This document shows positions 34,850 through 44,253 of a stretch of 64,000 bases of DNA, one piece after another. Source of the stretch: Segatella oulorum JCM 14966 (GTDB taxonomy: Bacteria > Bacteroidota > Bacteroidia > Bacteroidales > Bacteroidaceae); contig NZ_BAJQ01000002.1 in assembly GCF_000613785.1 (NCBI RefSeq), positions 1 to 64,000 on the forward strand, in the 5' to 3' direction. Position 1 is the first letter of the stretch, and the number at the start of each line of letters is the position of its first letter. The translations under genes were made by a program, and so were the position numbers. The notes beneath the pieces are model-generated. The model did no database searches. It was not told the DNA's origin and worked only from the letters and a program-made list of their open reading frames with translations.

Positions 34850-36194
34850 ATGGTTACACTTTTAATTCTCATTCAACTTCTATTGGTTTTCACACTTATC
34901 TTTATCGGTGCGCGCATAGGTGGCATCGGAATGGGCATCTATGGCATGGTAGGTGTGTTCCTTTTGGTGTTTGTTTTCGGTTTAAAACCCGGCAACATCC
35001 CCATCGATGTGATGCTCATCATCGTGTCAGTTATCACGCTGCGGCCTCTCTTCAAGCGGCAGGTGGGTTGGATTATCTCGTGCATTTGGCGGCCAAATTC
35101 CTGCGAAAACATCCCGAACACATCACCTATTATGGGCCATTGGTTACGTGGTTTTTCTGTTTAGTCGCAGGAACTGCACACACAAGCTATTCGCTTTTGC
35201 CGATTATTGCAGAGATTGCGAAAGACACAAAGATACGTCCCGAGCGCCCATTGAGTGTGGCTACCATCGCAGCTTCATTGGGAATTACGGGCAGTCCGGT
35301 ATCGGCGGCCACGGCAGCCATGATTTCTTCCGACCTGTTAGGTGCCAAAGGCATCGAGCTAAAGGATATTATGCTCGTTTGTATTCCCGCATCTTTCATC
35401 GCCATCCTGGTGGCTTCGTTTGTGCAAAACCACGTAGGTAGGGAGCTTGTTGACGATCCTGAATACCAAAAACGTGTGAAAGCAAGGCTCATTCAGCCCG
35501 TTGGCGAGTGTGAAAAGACGATGGAAAACGAAGCAAACCTCCATCCACGCGCCAAATATTCGGTATTGGCTTTCTTAGCAGCCGTGCTCTTAGTGGTGCT
35601 CTTTGGTTCTGTTCCATCGCTGCGTCCATCGTTCAATGTCGATGGAAACATCATGAAATTGAGCATGCCCGAGACCATAGAAATCATCATGATGGCCATG
35701 TCTGCCGTCATTTTGCTCGTCGGAAAAGCCAAAGTTGGCGATGCAGTGAAAGGCAATGTCTTTGGTGCTGGCATGAATGCCATGGTGAGTATCTTTGGAA
35801 TTGCATGGATGGGTGACACATTCTTCAACGGCAACTTAGCCTTCTTCAAAGAGCATATTGCCGGCATTGTGACCCAATTTCCCTTCCTCTTTGCCGTGGC
35901 TTTATTCATCATGTCCATCATGTTGTTCTCGCAAGCAGCCACCGTTCGCACACTTTATCCCTTAGGCATTGGCTTAGGCCTGTCGCCTTTTGCCTCATAG
36001 CCATGTTCCCGGCGGTCAATGGCTATTTCTTTATCCCCAACTATCCCACCGAAGTGGCCGCCATCAACTTTGATACGACGGGCACAACACGCATCGGACG
36101 CTACGTGCTCAACCACAGTTTTCAGCTCGCCGGCTTCATTACTACCTTTGTAAGCATTGGCGTTGGCTACCTCATCATTACGTTCCTTTATTAA
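34850..36194 (+). CDS. dcuB: anaerobic C4-dicarboxylate transporter (DcuA/DcuB family), two frameshifts
   Basis: Exchanges fumarate, aspartate or malate for succinate across the inner membrane. Three frames together give the full protein: MVTLLILIQLLLVFTLIFIG to VSVIT; then AAASLQAAGGLDYLVHLAAK, TWFFCLVAGTAHTSYSLLPI, GSPVSAATAAM; then IAMFPAVNGYFFIPNYPTEV to the end. Breaks are at about 35036 (ATCACGCTGCGG, one base short) and 35991-35996 (TTTTGCCTCATAGCC, one C short). With both bases restored the reading is continuous at 448 residues. About a dozen hydrophobic helices are visible. It heads the dcuB-ansB-porin-aspA group. Confidence 0.9.
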
Positions 36195-36229
36195 AATAAC
36201 CCATTATAAACCCATAAATTAAATAGATT

Positions 36230-37279
36230 ATGAGAACAATCAAGATTTCAATGCTAATGGTGTTCACTTTGATTTTCACCTTAGCCCTTAGTGCAAAACC
36301 CAAAATTCGTATCATTGCTACCGGCGGAACCATCGCCGGTGTGAGTGCCAGTGCCACCTCTTCGGCATACGGAGCAGGCCAAGTGGGCATTCAAACCCTC
36401 ATCGATGCGGTGCCACAAATCAAAGATTTAGCCGACGTAAGTGGCGAACAATTAGTGAACATTGGTAGTCAGGACATGAACGATGAAGTGTGGTTGAAAC
36501 TCGCGAAACGCATCAATCAGCTGCTCAATAACGAAGGCTATGATGGCGTATTAGTAACGCATGGCACCGACACCATGGAGGAAACGGCCTACTTCTTGAC
36601 GCTCACTGTGCACAGCGATAAGCCCGTTGTGTTGGTCGGAAGCATGCGTCCTTCGACGGCTATCAGTGCCGATGGTCCTGCAAACCTTTACAATGGCGTG
36701 GCCACTTTGGTTGATCCCGCATCAAAAGGCCACGGCGTTATGGCTTGCATGAACAATCAACTCATCGATGCCAAGAGCCTCATCAAGACCCATACCACCG
36801 ACGTTGCAACGTTCAAAGGCGCCTATGGTCCCATCGGTTACGTGTATAATGGCAAACCTTATTACGTGCACGAACCCAACTATAAGCACACCACTGCCAG
36901 CGTGTTCAACGTGGACAACCTCGCCAAATTGCCGCAAGTGGGCATCGTTTATGGCTATGCCAACTGCTCTCCCCTGCCCATTCTCTCGTTTTTCAACGCC
37001 AAATTCGACGGCATTGTGTTGGCCGGTGTGGGCGATGGCAACTTCTATAAGGATGTGTTTGATGTGGCATTGAAGGCACAGAACAACGGTATTCAAATCG
37101 TACGTTCCAGCCGTTTGCCCACAGGTCCCACGTGTTTGAACGGCGAAGTGGACGACGAAAAATATCATTTCGTAGCCGCTTTAAACCTCAATCCGCAAAA
37201 GGCGCGTGTGCTGTTGATGCTCGCTTTGACCAAAACACACGATTGGCAACAGATTCAAAAGTATTTCCAAGAATATTAA
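36230..37279 (+). CDS. ansB: periplasmic L-asparaginase, type II
   Basis: 349 residues with signal peptide MRTIKISMLMVFTLIFTLAL then SAKP. IRIIATGGTIAG contains the catalytic Thr, VLVTHGTDTMEETAYFLTL the second Thr-Asp pair, and MRPSTAISADGP is conserved. Hydrolyses asparagine to aspartate and ammonia in the periplasm. It sits 35 bases after dcuB and 4 bases before the porin gene, so an operon that takes up, converts and exchanges C4 acids is likely. Confidence 0.95.
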   Translation: MRTIKISMLMVFTLIFTLALSAKPKIRIIATGGTIAGVSASATSSAYGAGQVGIQTLIDAVPQIKDLADVSGEQLVNIGSQDMNDEVWLKLAKRINQLLNNEGYDGVLVTHGTDTMEETAYFLTLTVHSDKPVVLVGSMRPSTAISADGPANLYNGVATLVDPASKGHGVMACMNNQLIDAKSLIKTHTTDVATFKGAYGPIGYVYNGKPYYVHEPNYKHTTASVFNVDNLAKLPQVGIVYGYANCSPLPILSFFNAKFDGIVLAGVGDGNFYKDVFDVALKAQNNGIQIVRSSRLPTGPTCLNGEVDDEKYHFVAALNLNPQKARVLLMLALTKTHDWQQIQKYFQEY

Positions 37280-37283
37280 AGCT

Positions 37284-38495
37284 ATGAAAACAACCTTCAT
37301 CGTATGCGCATTTTTGGCCGCAACTGCTGTGGCCAACGCACAAAATGGCGCCAATATCGGCATGGGAGGTAGCGAAGGAAACTACGCCTCATTGGCCGAA
37401 AAGGTGGCCAACTTAGAAAAGAAAAACGATGCATTCAACGTCTATTTCAACTATGCTGCCAGCTTCCGCACCGAAAGAGACAGCCGTTTGAACAACTGGA
37501 ATGCAGGCTTTGCCAACAAACAGTTGCGCTTAGAAATCAAAGGAAACATAGGCGATCACCTGTCTTATCGCTTCCGTCATCGCCTCAACAAAACCAACAC
37601 GGCACAAGGCGAAGACAACTTTGCCAAAGCAACCGACATCATGATGGTGGGCTGGAAGTTCAATAACAAAGTCAGTTTGCAAGGCGGTAAGATGTGTCAG
37701 ATATGGGGTGGCTTCGAATTTGATGAGAACCCCATGGTCATCTACCAATATAGCGACATGGTTGACAACATGGATAACTTCATGGCCGGCGTGGTAGCAT
37801 CGTTCAAACCCGTGCCCACTCAGGAGTTGGCCGTTGAGGTTTCCAATGCCTATAACAACAAATTCAACGAGTTTTATGCCGCACGCAGCATTTCACGCGA
37901 GGCACTTGGCTATCGCAACCTTGAGGCTTCGAAGGCACCACTCACCTATATTGCCAACTGGAATGGCAGTTTTCTCGACGGAAAACTCAACACCCGTTGG
38001 TCGTGGGGCCTGCAAACTCAGGCACGTCACAAATATAGTCGCATGCTCGTTTTGGGGCAACAACTCAACCTCAACAAGCTGCAATGGTATGTAGACTATA
38101 TGGGAGCCTGGGACGGTTTAGACCGTTTGGGCATCGCATCCAACGACCTTGCCGCGCATCTTGCTCTGTCCCCGTCTGCCAAAGCCTGGGCCAGCGATGT
38201 GCATTACAACAGTTTCATCACCAAGGTGAACTGGCAATTTGCACCCGGTTGGAACTTCATGGCCAAGGGAATGTATGAAACTGCCAGCGTCAGCAAGCTC
38301 GAAGTGGGCAAGAACTACCGCAAGAGCTATGGCTACATCGGCAGCATTGAGTACTATCCCATGCGTGATCAAGACCTGCGTGTGTTCTTAGCTTATGTCG
38401 GAAGAAAATACGATTTCAAGGCCGCTACAGGCTTAAAGAACTACAACACCAACCGCATTGAGCTTGGTTTTATGTATCGCATCAAGGCTTTTTAG
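37284..38495 (+). CDS. outer-membrane porin-like protein
   Basis: 403 residues with signal peptide MKTTFIVCAFLAATAVANAQ. A short coiled coil (SLAEKVANLEKKNDAF) follows, then antiparallel barrel strands (FNVYFNYAASFRTERDSRLN, LRLEIKGNIGDHLSYRFRHR) ending RIELGFMYRIKAF. Resembles OprP/porin O-P type or trimeric porins of Bacteroidetes. Only 4 bases from ansB and on the way to aspA, so it may be the outer-membrane entry for asparagine/aspartate (inference). Confidence 0.85.
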   Translation: MKTTFIVCAFLAATAVANAQNGANIGMGGSEGNYASLAEKVANLEKKNDAFNVYFNYAASFRTERDSRLNNWNAGFANKQLRLEIKGNIGDHLSYRFRHRLNKTNTAQGEDNFAKATDIMMVGWKFNNKVSLQGGKMCQIWGGFEFDENPMVIYQYSDMVDNMDNFMAGVVASFKPVPTQELAVEVSNAYNNKFNEFYAARSISREALGYRNLEASKAPLTYIANWNGSFLDGKLNTRWSWGLQTQARHKYSRMLVLGQQLNLNKLQWYVDYMGAWDGLDRLGIASNDLAAHLALSPSAKAWASDVHYNSFITKVNWQFAPGWNFMAKGMYETASVSKLEVGKNYRKSYGYIGSIEYYPMRDQDLRVFLAYVGRKYDFKAATGLKNYNTNRIELGFMYRIKAF

Positions 38496-38516
38496 TTCAG
38501 CAAATCTCACAAAGCA

Positions 38517-38550
38517 ACCGACAGCAGGCAACCCTTTGTCAGCTGTCGGT
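38517..38550 (+). terminator. hairpin downstream of the porin gene
   Basis: ACCGACAGC (38517-38525) pairs with GCTGTCGGT (38542-38550), a 9-bp stem. No T run follows, so it may be a partial terminator or an mRNA-stabilising stem between porin and aspA. Confidence 0.45.
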
Positions 38551-38598
38551 GCGCCAAATAAAAATAAAAAGAAAATATCAACCCTTTAAACCAGCCAC

Positions 38599-38745
38599 GA
38601 AGTGGTGCATTTTGCCCTGCAAAAGCATGCACATTACCGCATAAAATGATAGCAATCGTCGTGCAAAAGCATAGCTTTTACAACGCCCTATGACCAACAT
38701 CATGCGGCAAAGGCTTGCCACAAACAGCGCAAAGCACCACCAGAC
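38599..38745. repeat. 22-bp module array (7 cores) upstream of aspA
   Basis: Cores at 38599, 38621, 38643, 38665, 38687, 38709 and 38731, exactly 22 apart (for example AAAAGCATGCACATT, AAAAGCATAGCTTTT). Spacers are GCCCTGC, ACCGCAT, GTCGTGC, ACAACGC, ATGCGGC and ACAGCGC. It ends 13 bases before the aspA start codon, so it must lie inside the aspA leader or its promoter region. Confidence 0.8.
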
Positions 38746-38758
38746 GGTGCATTAAATT

Positions 38759-40171
38759 ATGTCAAACGAACAATTCAGAGTAGAGAGCGACCTCTTAGGT
38801 GAGCTCAAAGTGCCTGCCGATGCCTACTATGGCGTGCAGACACAACGCGGCATTAACAACTATCACATCTCGCGAAAAAAGATGCGCGATTATCCCGATT
38901 ACGTCATCGCCATTGCTTATGTGAAGCTCGCTGCCGTGCAAACCAACCACACCCTCGGCATGATTAACGACGAAATCGCAGGCGCCATCAGTCAGGCCTG
39001 CCAAGAGATTATCGACGGAAAGCTGCACGAAAACTTCCCCATCGACATGATGCAGGGCGGCGCAGGCACATCGGTCAACATGAATGCCAATGAGGTTATT
39101 GCCAATCGTGCGCTCGAAATCATGGGCCACAAGCGCGGCGAATACCAATATTGCTACCCCAACGACCACGTCAACTGCGGACAATCCACCAACGATGTCT
39201 ACCCCACCTCCATCCGCCTGGCCTTGATTCGCATGAACAAGAGCCTCGTTTCGAGCCTCACCGGCCTCATCAGCGCCCTGCGTTTCAAGGCAACCGAGTT
39301 TAAAGACAACCTCAAAATGGGGCGCACCCAGTTGCAGGATGCCGTGCCCATGACCATGGGACAGGAGTTCAATGCCTATGCCAACAACTTGGAAGAGGAG
39401 ATTCTCAACCTCGAACGCAACATCAAACTGTTGCACGAAATCAACATGGGTGGCACGGCCATCGGCACGGGTTTGAATGCCGTTCCGGGCTTTTCAAAGC
39501 TCTGTGCAACCAACTTAAGCAAGCTCACCGGCGAGCCTTTCATCTCGGCTACCGACTTGGTTGAAGCCACTCCCGACACAGGTGCCTACGTAAGTTACAG
39601 CGGAGCATTGAAGCGTTTGGCCGTGAAACTCTCCAAAATCTGCAACGACTTCCGCCTCATGGCCTCTGGTCCGCGTTGCGGTCTCAACGAAATCAACCTG
39701 CCCCCCAAGGCACCCGGCTCGTCAATCATGCCCGGAAAGGTCAACCCCGTCATCCCCGAAGTCACCAATCAGGTGTGCTTTAAGGTCATTGGCAACGACA
39801 CAACAGTTTCGTTTGCAGCCGAAGCCGGCCAGTTAGAGCTCAACGTCATGGAGCCCGTCATCACCGAATGCCTCTTCGAAAGCCTCTGGTGGCTGCGCAA
39901 TGCCATCGACACCTTGACCGAAGAATGCGTGGTGGGCATCACCATGAACAAGGAGCGTTGCTACGAAATGGTGAAGAACTCCATCGGCATTGTGACGGCC
40001 TTGAACCCCTATATCGGCTATAAAAACAGCACGAAGGTGGCCAAAGAAGCCTTGGAAACCAACCGCTCGGTCTACGACATCGTGCTCGAAAAAGAGCTGA
40101 TGACCAAAGAAAAGCTCGACGAAGCGCTCGACCCCAAGAACATGTTGGTGTCGCATCAGCTCATCAAATAA
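38759..40171 (+). CDS. aspA: aspartate ammonia-lyase
   Basis: 470 residues. Deaminates aspartate to fumarate plus ammonia. Conserved blocks: GGAGTSVNMNANEVIANRAL, QSTNDVYPTS, and GSSIMPGKVNPVIPEVTNQV with the mobile-loop catalytic Ser. Length and motifs fit AspA better than class II fumarase, and the ansB/dcuB context agrees. Supplies fumarate for anaerobic respiration to succinate. Confidence 0.95.
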   Translation: MSNEQFRVESDLLGELKVPADAYYGVQTQRGINNYHISRKKMRDYPDYVIAIAYVKLAAVQTNHTLGMINDEIAGAISQACQEIIDGKLHENFPIDMMQGGAGTSVNMNANEVIANRALEIMGHKRGEYQYCYPNDHVNCGQSTNDVYPTSIRLALIRMNKSLVSSLTGLISALRFKATEFKDNLKMGRTQLQDAVPMTMGQEFNAYANNLEEEILNLERNIKLLHEINMGGTAIGTGLNAVPGFSKLCATNLSKLTGEPFISATDLVEATPDTGAYVSYSGALKRLAVKLSKICNDFRLMASGPRCGLNEINLPPKAPGSSIMPGKVNPVIPEVTNQVCFKVIGNDTTVSFAAEAGQLELNVMEPVITECLFESLWWLRNAIDTLTEECVVGITMNKERCYEMVKNSIGIVTALNPYIGYKNSTKVAKEALETNRSVYDIVLEKELMTKEKLDEALDPKNMLVSHQLIK

Positions 40172-40214
40172 TTTATGTTTGTAACCATGATGTAGTCTAT
40201 GTTTAAATTCACTC

Positions 40215-40249
40215 AAGGCCGCAGTGCGTGAGCATTGCGGCCTTTTTTT
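40215..40249 (+). terminator. intrinsic terminator of aspA
   Basis: AAGGCCGCA pairs with TGCGGCCTT around a short loop, followed by a T run. Confidence 0.85.
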
Positions 40250-40260
40250 GTCCCATCAGT

Positions 40261-40470
40261 GAGCCTTCAATATCCCTTCGATAGCCCTTCTATACACCTT
40301 CCATGAGCCTTCTGCGCCTCTTCGATGGGCCTCCAATATCCCTTCAATGAGCTCTCTATACACCTTCCATGAGCCTTCTACGCCTCTTCGAGGGCCTTCA
40401 ATATCCCTTCAATGAGCTCTCTATACACCTTCAATGAGCCTTCTACGCCTCTTCGATGGGCCTCCAATGA
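40261..40470. repeat. 22-bp tandem array with 66-bp higher-order period
   Basis: Nine units of 22 bp (one of 21) have a consensus near GAGCCTTCTATACCCCTTCG plus two bases. Every third unit is most alike (the AATATCCCTTC type at 40261, 40327 and 40393), giving a 66/65-bp super-repeat. Sequence is unrelated to the AA/TT 22-bp modules elsewhere, but the period is the same. No ORF. Confidence 0.85.
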
Positions 40471-40489
40471 ATAAATAGCTCACAAAATT

Positions 40490-40971
40490 AACCCACTTTT
40501 AATTAGGTTATCAGATACAACACGCATTATTAACCCACTTTTAATTGGGTTATCAGATACAATACACATTATTAACCCACTTTTAATTGGGTTATCAGAT
40601 ACAACGCGCATTATTAACCCACTTTTAATTGGGTTATCATATACAACACGCATTATTAACCCACTTTTAATTGGGTTATCAAATACAATACGCATTATTA
40701 ACCCACTTTTAATTGGGTTATCAGATACCACGCGCATTATTAACCCACTTTTAATTGGGTTATCAGATACAACACGCATTATTAACCCACTTTTAATTGG
40801 GTTATCAAATACAACACGCATTATTAACCCACTTTTAATTGGGTTATTAAATACAATACGCATTATTAACCCACTTTTAATTGGGTTATCAGATACTACA
40901 CGCATTATTAACCCACTTTTAATTAGGTTATCAGATACAACACGCATTATTAACCCACTTTTAATTGGGTT
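40490..40971. repeat. 42-bp tandem array with AACCCA/TGGGTT hairpins, 12 units (array E)
   Basis: AACCCACTTTTAATTGGGTT, a 6-bp stem around an 8-nt loop, recurs at exact 42-bp steps from 40490 to 40952, with 22-nt links of the type ATCAGATACAACACGCATTA. The period is a multiple of three, so the minus strand stays open through all units (14-residue repeat such as NPIKSGLIMRVVSD). It lies between aspA and ychF. Confidence 0.92.
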
Positions 40972-41171
40972 AATATTGCACCTGAAGGGGGCGCGCTTTA
41001 AACGGTTTTGCGCAAAGAAGCGGCGAGAAAAGCCAGCAAACCATGGGGCTTGTTGCTGCTTTTTTAGCCGCTTTCGTAGCAGCTTTTGCGCATTTTTATG
41101 TACTTTTGCAGACAAATAGAAACGAAAACGGGCGGGCATTGCGTGCCGGCTCCTATCAATAAAACGAAATT

Positions 41172-42273
41172 ATGGCTTTGAAATGTGGTATTGTGGGCTT
41201 GCCCAACGTTGGTAAATCAACCTCTTCAACTGCTTGTCGAGCGCCAAAGCGCAGTCGGCAAACTTTCCTTTTTGCACCATTGAGCCCAACTTGGGCGTCA
41301 TCACTGTGCCGATGAGCGCCTAAACCAGCTGGCAGCGTTGGTGCATCCCGGCCGCATCGTGCCCGCAACCTGCGAGATTGTCGATATTGCGGGCTTGGTA
41401 AAAGGTGCGTCGAAAGGCGAAGGTTTGGGCAATAAGTTCTTGGGAAACATCCGCGAGTGTGATGCTATCATCCACGTTATCCGCTGCTTCGACGACGACA
41501 ATATCGTGCGTGAAGGCGGCATGGCGGTCAATCCGTTGGAGGATAAAAGCATCATCGACACCGAGTTGCAGCTGAAAGACCTCGAAACCATCGACAGTCA
41601 GCTGGCCAAACAGCAAAAGGCGGCTGCGGCAGGCAACAAAGATGCCAAGCTCATGTGCACCGTCCTCGAGGCCTACAAAGCCGTGTTGGAACAGGGAAAA
41701 AATGCCCGCGAGGTGACCTTTGACAGCAAAGACGAGCAGCAAGTGGCCCACGATTTGTTCCTGTTGACCACCAAACCCGTGCTCTATGTGTGCAATGTCG
41801 ACGAAGCCAGCGCCAAAACAGGTAACGACTATTCGCGCCAAATTGAGGCGATGGCGGCCGAAGAGGGAGCCGAAGCCATGGTGATTGCGGCCAAAACCGA
41901 AGAGGACATCGCCTCGTTGGAGACCTATGAGGACAAGAAAATGTTCTTAGAAGAGTTGGGATTGAGCGAAAGTGGCGTCAACCGACTCATCAGAAAGGCC
42001 TATGCTTTGCTCAACCTGCAGACGTTTATCACGGCAGGCGAGATGGAAGTGAAAGCGTGGACGTTTCACAAAGGATGGAAGGCGCCGCAATGTGCCGGTG
42101 TCATTCACACCGACTTTGAAAAGGGATTTATCCGCGCCGAAGTGATTAAATTCGACGATTATCTGCAATATGGCTCCGAAGCAGCGGTGCGCGAGGCCGG
42201 CAAACTGGGCATCGAAGGCAAGGATTATGTGGTGCAGGATGGCGACATCATGCACTTCCGCTTCAACGTTTAA
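41172..42273 (+). CDS. ychF: ribosome-binding ATPase YchF (Obg-like), two frameshifts
   Basis: OLA1/YchF P-loop ATPase associated with ribosomes. Read across three frames: [17 protein letters not shown] (P-loop), [20 protein letters not shown] then [10 protein letters not shown], and [20 protein letters not shown] onward to the C-terminal TGS domain ([36 protein letters not shown]). Breaks are at 41221-41222 (AACCTCTTC) and 41309-41310 (GTGCCGATG); one C restored at each gives 367 residues, the usual size. Such a conserved gene is unlikely to carry two real deletions. Confidence 0.92.
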
Positions 42274-42296
42274 ACATCGTTTAAAGATCAACGCAA

Positions 42297-43165
42297 ATGA
42301 CAACACTCCTGAACTATATCGTTTGGAACCCCGATGTCTATCTCATTCAAGTGGGCCATTGGGGGCTTCGCTGGTATTCTGCCTGCTGGCTTTTAGGCCT
42401 CTTGGGCGCCTATTTCATGGTGAAGTGGCTGTTCTACCACCAACATATTGCCGAGAAAACGGTCTTCGTTGGCGGCAAAAGCAAGTCGTCAACGTGTTCG
42501 ATCCGCTGTTTATCTATTGCTTTCTCGGCATTCTGATTGGTGCCCGCTTAGGCCATTGCCTGTTCTATCAGCCCGATTACTTCCTCTCTTCGGGCACACA
42601 CTTCATCGAAATGCTCATCCCCTATCACAAAATGCCCGACGGATCGTGGCAGTTTGTGGGCTACGAAGGGCTTGCCAGTCATGGCGGAACGCTGGGATTG
42701 ATGATAGCCTTGTGGCTCTATTGCCGCAAGACGGGCGTGAAACTGTGGCAGGTGTTGGACGACATTGCCCTCGCAACGCCCATCACCGCTTGCTTCATTC
42801 GCTTGGGAAACCTGATGAACAGCGAGATCATCGGCAAGGTGACCGACGTGCCTTGGGCATTTATCTTTGAGCGTGTCGACCAGCATCCGCGCCATCCCGG
42901 CCAGCTTTATGAGGCCTTTGCCTATGCATTGTTCTTCTTTGTGGGCTGGTATTTCTACCGCGTGCGCAAACAAGCTGTGGGCAAAGGGTTCTACTTTGGG
43001 CTGTGCATCACGCTGATTTTCGTGTTCCGGTTCTTCATCGAATACACCAAAGACGTGCAGGTTGACTTTGAAAGTGGCATGCTGCTCAATATGGGTCAGC
43101 TCTTGAGTGTGCCCTTTGTGGTGCTCGGCATCTACTGCATGTGGCGCGCAAAACAACAGAAATAG
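42297..43165 (+). CDS. lgt: prolipoprotein diacylglyceryl transferase, one frameshift
   Basis: Transfers diacylglycerol to the lipobox Cys of prelipoproteins in the inner membrane. [40 protein letters not shown] and [10 protein letters not shown] are in the first frame. [60 protein letters not shown] (Lgt signature) and [20 protein letters not shown] are in the second. The break is in AAAA at 42477-42480; a fifth A gives 289 residues. Lgt is essential in most Gram-negative bacteria and the window encodes many lipoproteins, so the gene is probably intact in the living cell. Confidence 0.9.
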
Positions 43166-43387
43166 CTTTTATTTCCATAAGTTCGGGCAATCGGACGGCT
43201 GATTTTTCAGCGTCTGGTTGCCTTTTTTCGTGCCACAACGTCTGCGCCAATGCGCCGCCACAAGCTGCATCTTGGCAGACCACGCACGAAAAACAGCACA
43301 AATGTTACCCGCAACCTGCGTGGCACAAGGCTTGCTATGAAAAAGGCGTACAATTCACTTTCAGTAAACATTTAAAAGAAATAAGCA

Positions 43388-43711
43388 ATGGAGAAATTTG
43401 AAAAAGGCAAGGTTTTCGCCGCCAACAACGTGATTGACTATGCAGAAGGCGGCGTAGTGAGCAAAGAGTTTGTGCACAATGCAGCGGGCAGTGTGACGGT
43501 GTTCAGCTTCGACAAAGGACAAGGTTTGTCGGAACACACCGCTCCCTTCGATGCGCTCATCCAAGTGATTGACGGCACCATGCAACTCAATGTCGAGGGC
43601 ACCGACCACCAAATCCACACGGGCGAGAGCTTTGTCATCCCCGCCGGTGCGCGCCATTCGGTGCAAGCCAACGAGCGTTTTAAAATGCTCATCACGATGA
43701 TTCGCGGATAA
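43388..43711 (+). CDS. small cupin-domain protein
   Basis: 107 residues, one cupin barrel: FDKGQGLSEHTAPFDALIQV carries motif 1 (His, Glu/Asp positions), and GESFVIPAGARHSVQANERF carries motif 2 with the His. A metal-binding role is likely, with no enzyme activity assignable. Cytoplasmic and free-standing, 220 bases after lgt. Confidence 0.85.
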   Translation: MEKFEKGKVFAANNVIDYAEGGVVSKEFVHNAAGSVTVFSFDKGQGLSEHTAPFDALIQVIDGTMQLNVEGTDHQIHTGESFVIPAGARHSVQANERFKMLITMIRG

Positions 43712-43742
43712 GCGTAAGCCTCTCCTCGCAACATCCTGAAAC

Positions 43743-43845
43743 AATATGGGCGACATTCATCGGTAATGTCGCCCATATTCTGTCCTAAAGTGGTGCATAT
43801 TGCATTCAAAAGTGGCGCATATTACTGAGCAATATGCGCCACTTT
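43743..43845. repeat. 22-bp module array (5 cores) with two perfect 15-bp hairpins
   Basis: Cores at 43743, 43765, 43787, 43809 and 43831. The first and second (AATATGGGCGACATT, AATGTCGCCCATATT) are exact reverse complements, as are the fourth and fifth (AAAGTGGCGCATATT, AATATGCGCCACTTT). Each pair is separated by one 7-nt spacer (CATCGGT, ACTGAGC), giving two stem-loops 66 bp apart. Confidence 0.88.
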
Positions 43846-43896
43846 AGCAATGGTCACCGCCCACACTGCACAGGCAAAGCCTTCACATCAGGGCAT

Positions 43897-43952
43897 AAAA
43901 AAAAGGACTCCGCCGAGCCCCTCTATTAACCTTAAATCTAATACTATGAAAA
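43897..43952 (-). ncRNA. possible very short RNA
   Basis: On the minus strand, TACCTTTG (43966-43959) matches the -7 element, and about 30 nt further a GGGGCTC-GGCG-GAGTCC hairpin runs into nine T residues. The plus strand of the same stretch opens MKNTAKVILF (43946-43978), so this could instead be a tiny plus-strand ORF beside an unrelated hairpin. Undecided. Confidence 0.3.
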
Positions 43953-44098
43953 ACACCGCAAAGGTAATACTTTTTTAGCGATCCACGACGCATCTACCAA
44001 AGAAAATGCAAAAAAGCTTTTTTCTTTGATATAAATCAACTTTCTGAACATTCCGCTTGTCCAACAATCCCATTTACAACGCTAAAGAACTTTAAAAA

Positions 44099-44130
44099 CT
44101 TGCGCATATCAGAAATATACCCTACCTTTG
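44099..44130 (+). promoter_or_regulatory. promoter of greA
   Basis: CTTG (44099-44102), 20 bases, TACCTTTG (44123-44130). The transcript should begin near 44137 with a leader of about 117 nt. Confidence 0.6.
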
Positions 44131-44167
44131 CAACAGTAAAAACATAGCGAATAGAAAGAAGAAGTTT

Positions 44168-44210
44168 GGAATTCTGACCAACAAGACGTGTCGGAATTCT
44201 TTCTTTTTTT
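44168..44210 (+). terminator. attenuator-like terminator inside the greA leader
   Basis: GAATTCTGAC (44169-44178) pairs with GTCGGAATTC (44190-44199) at 9 of 10 positions and is followed by a T-rich run (TTTCTTTTTTT). It lies between the promoter and the start codon, so many transcripts may stop before greA. Confidence 0.6.
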
Positions 44211-44253
44211 GCTACTTCAACTTGGAATTTATTAACAAAAAAGATAGTAATAT

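Noticed and set aside
40480-41139. 219-codon minus-strand frame through the 42-bp array
   Set aside because: It is open only because the repeat length is a multiple of three; the flanking part has no protein features and there is no promoter.
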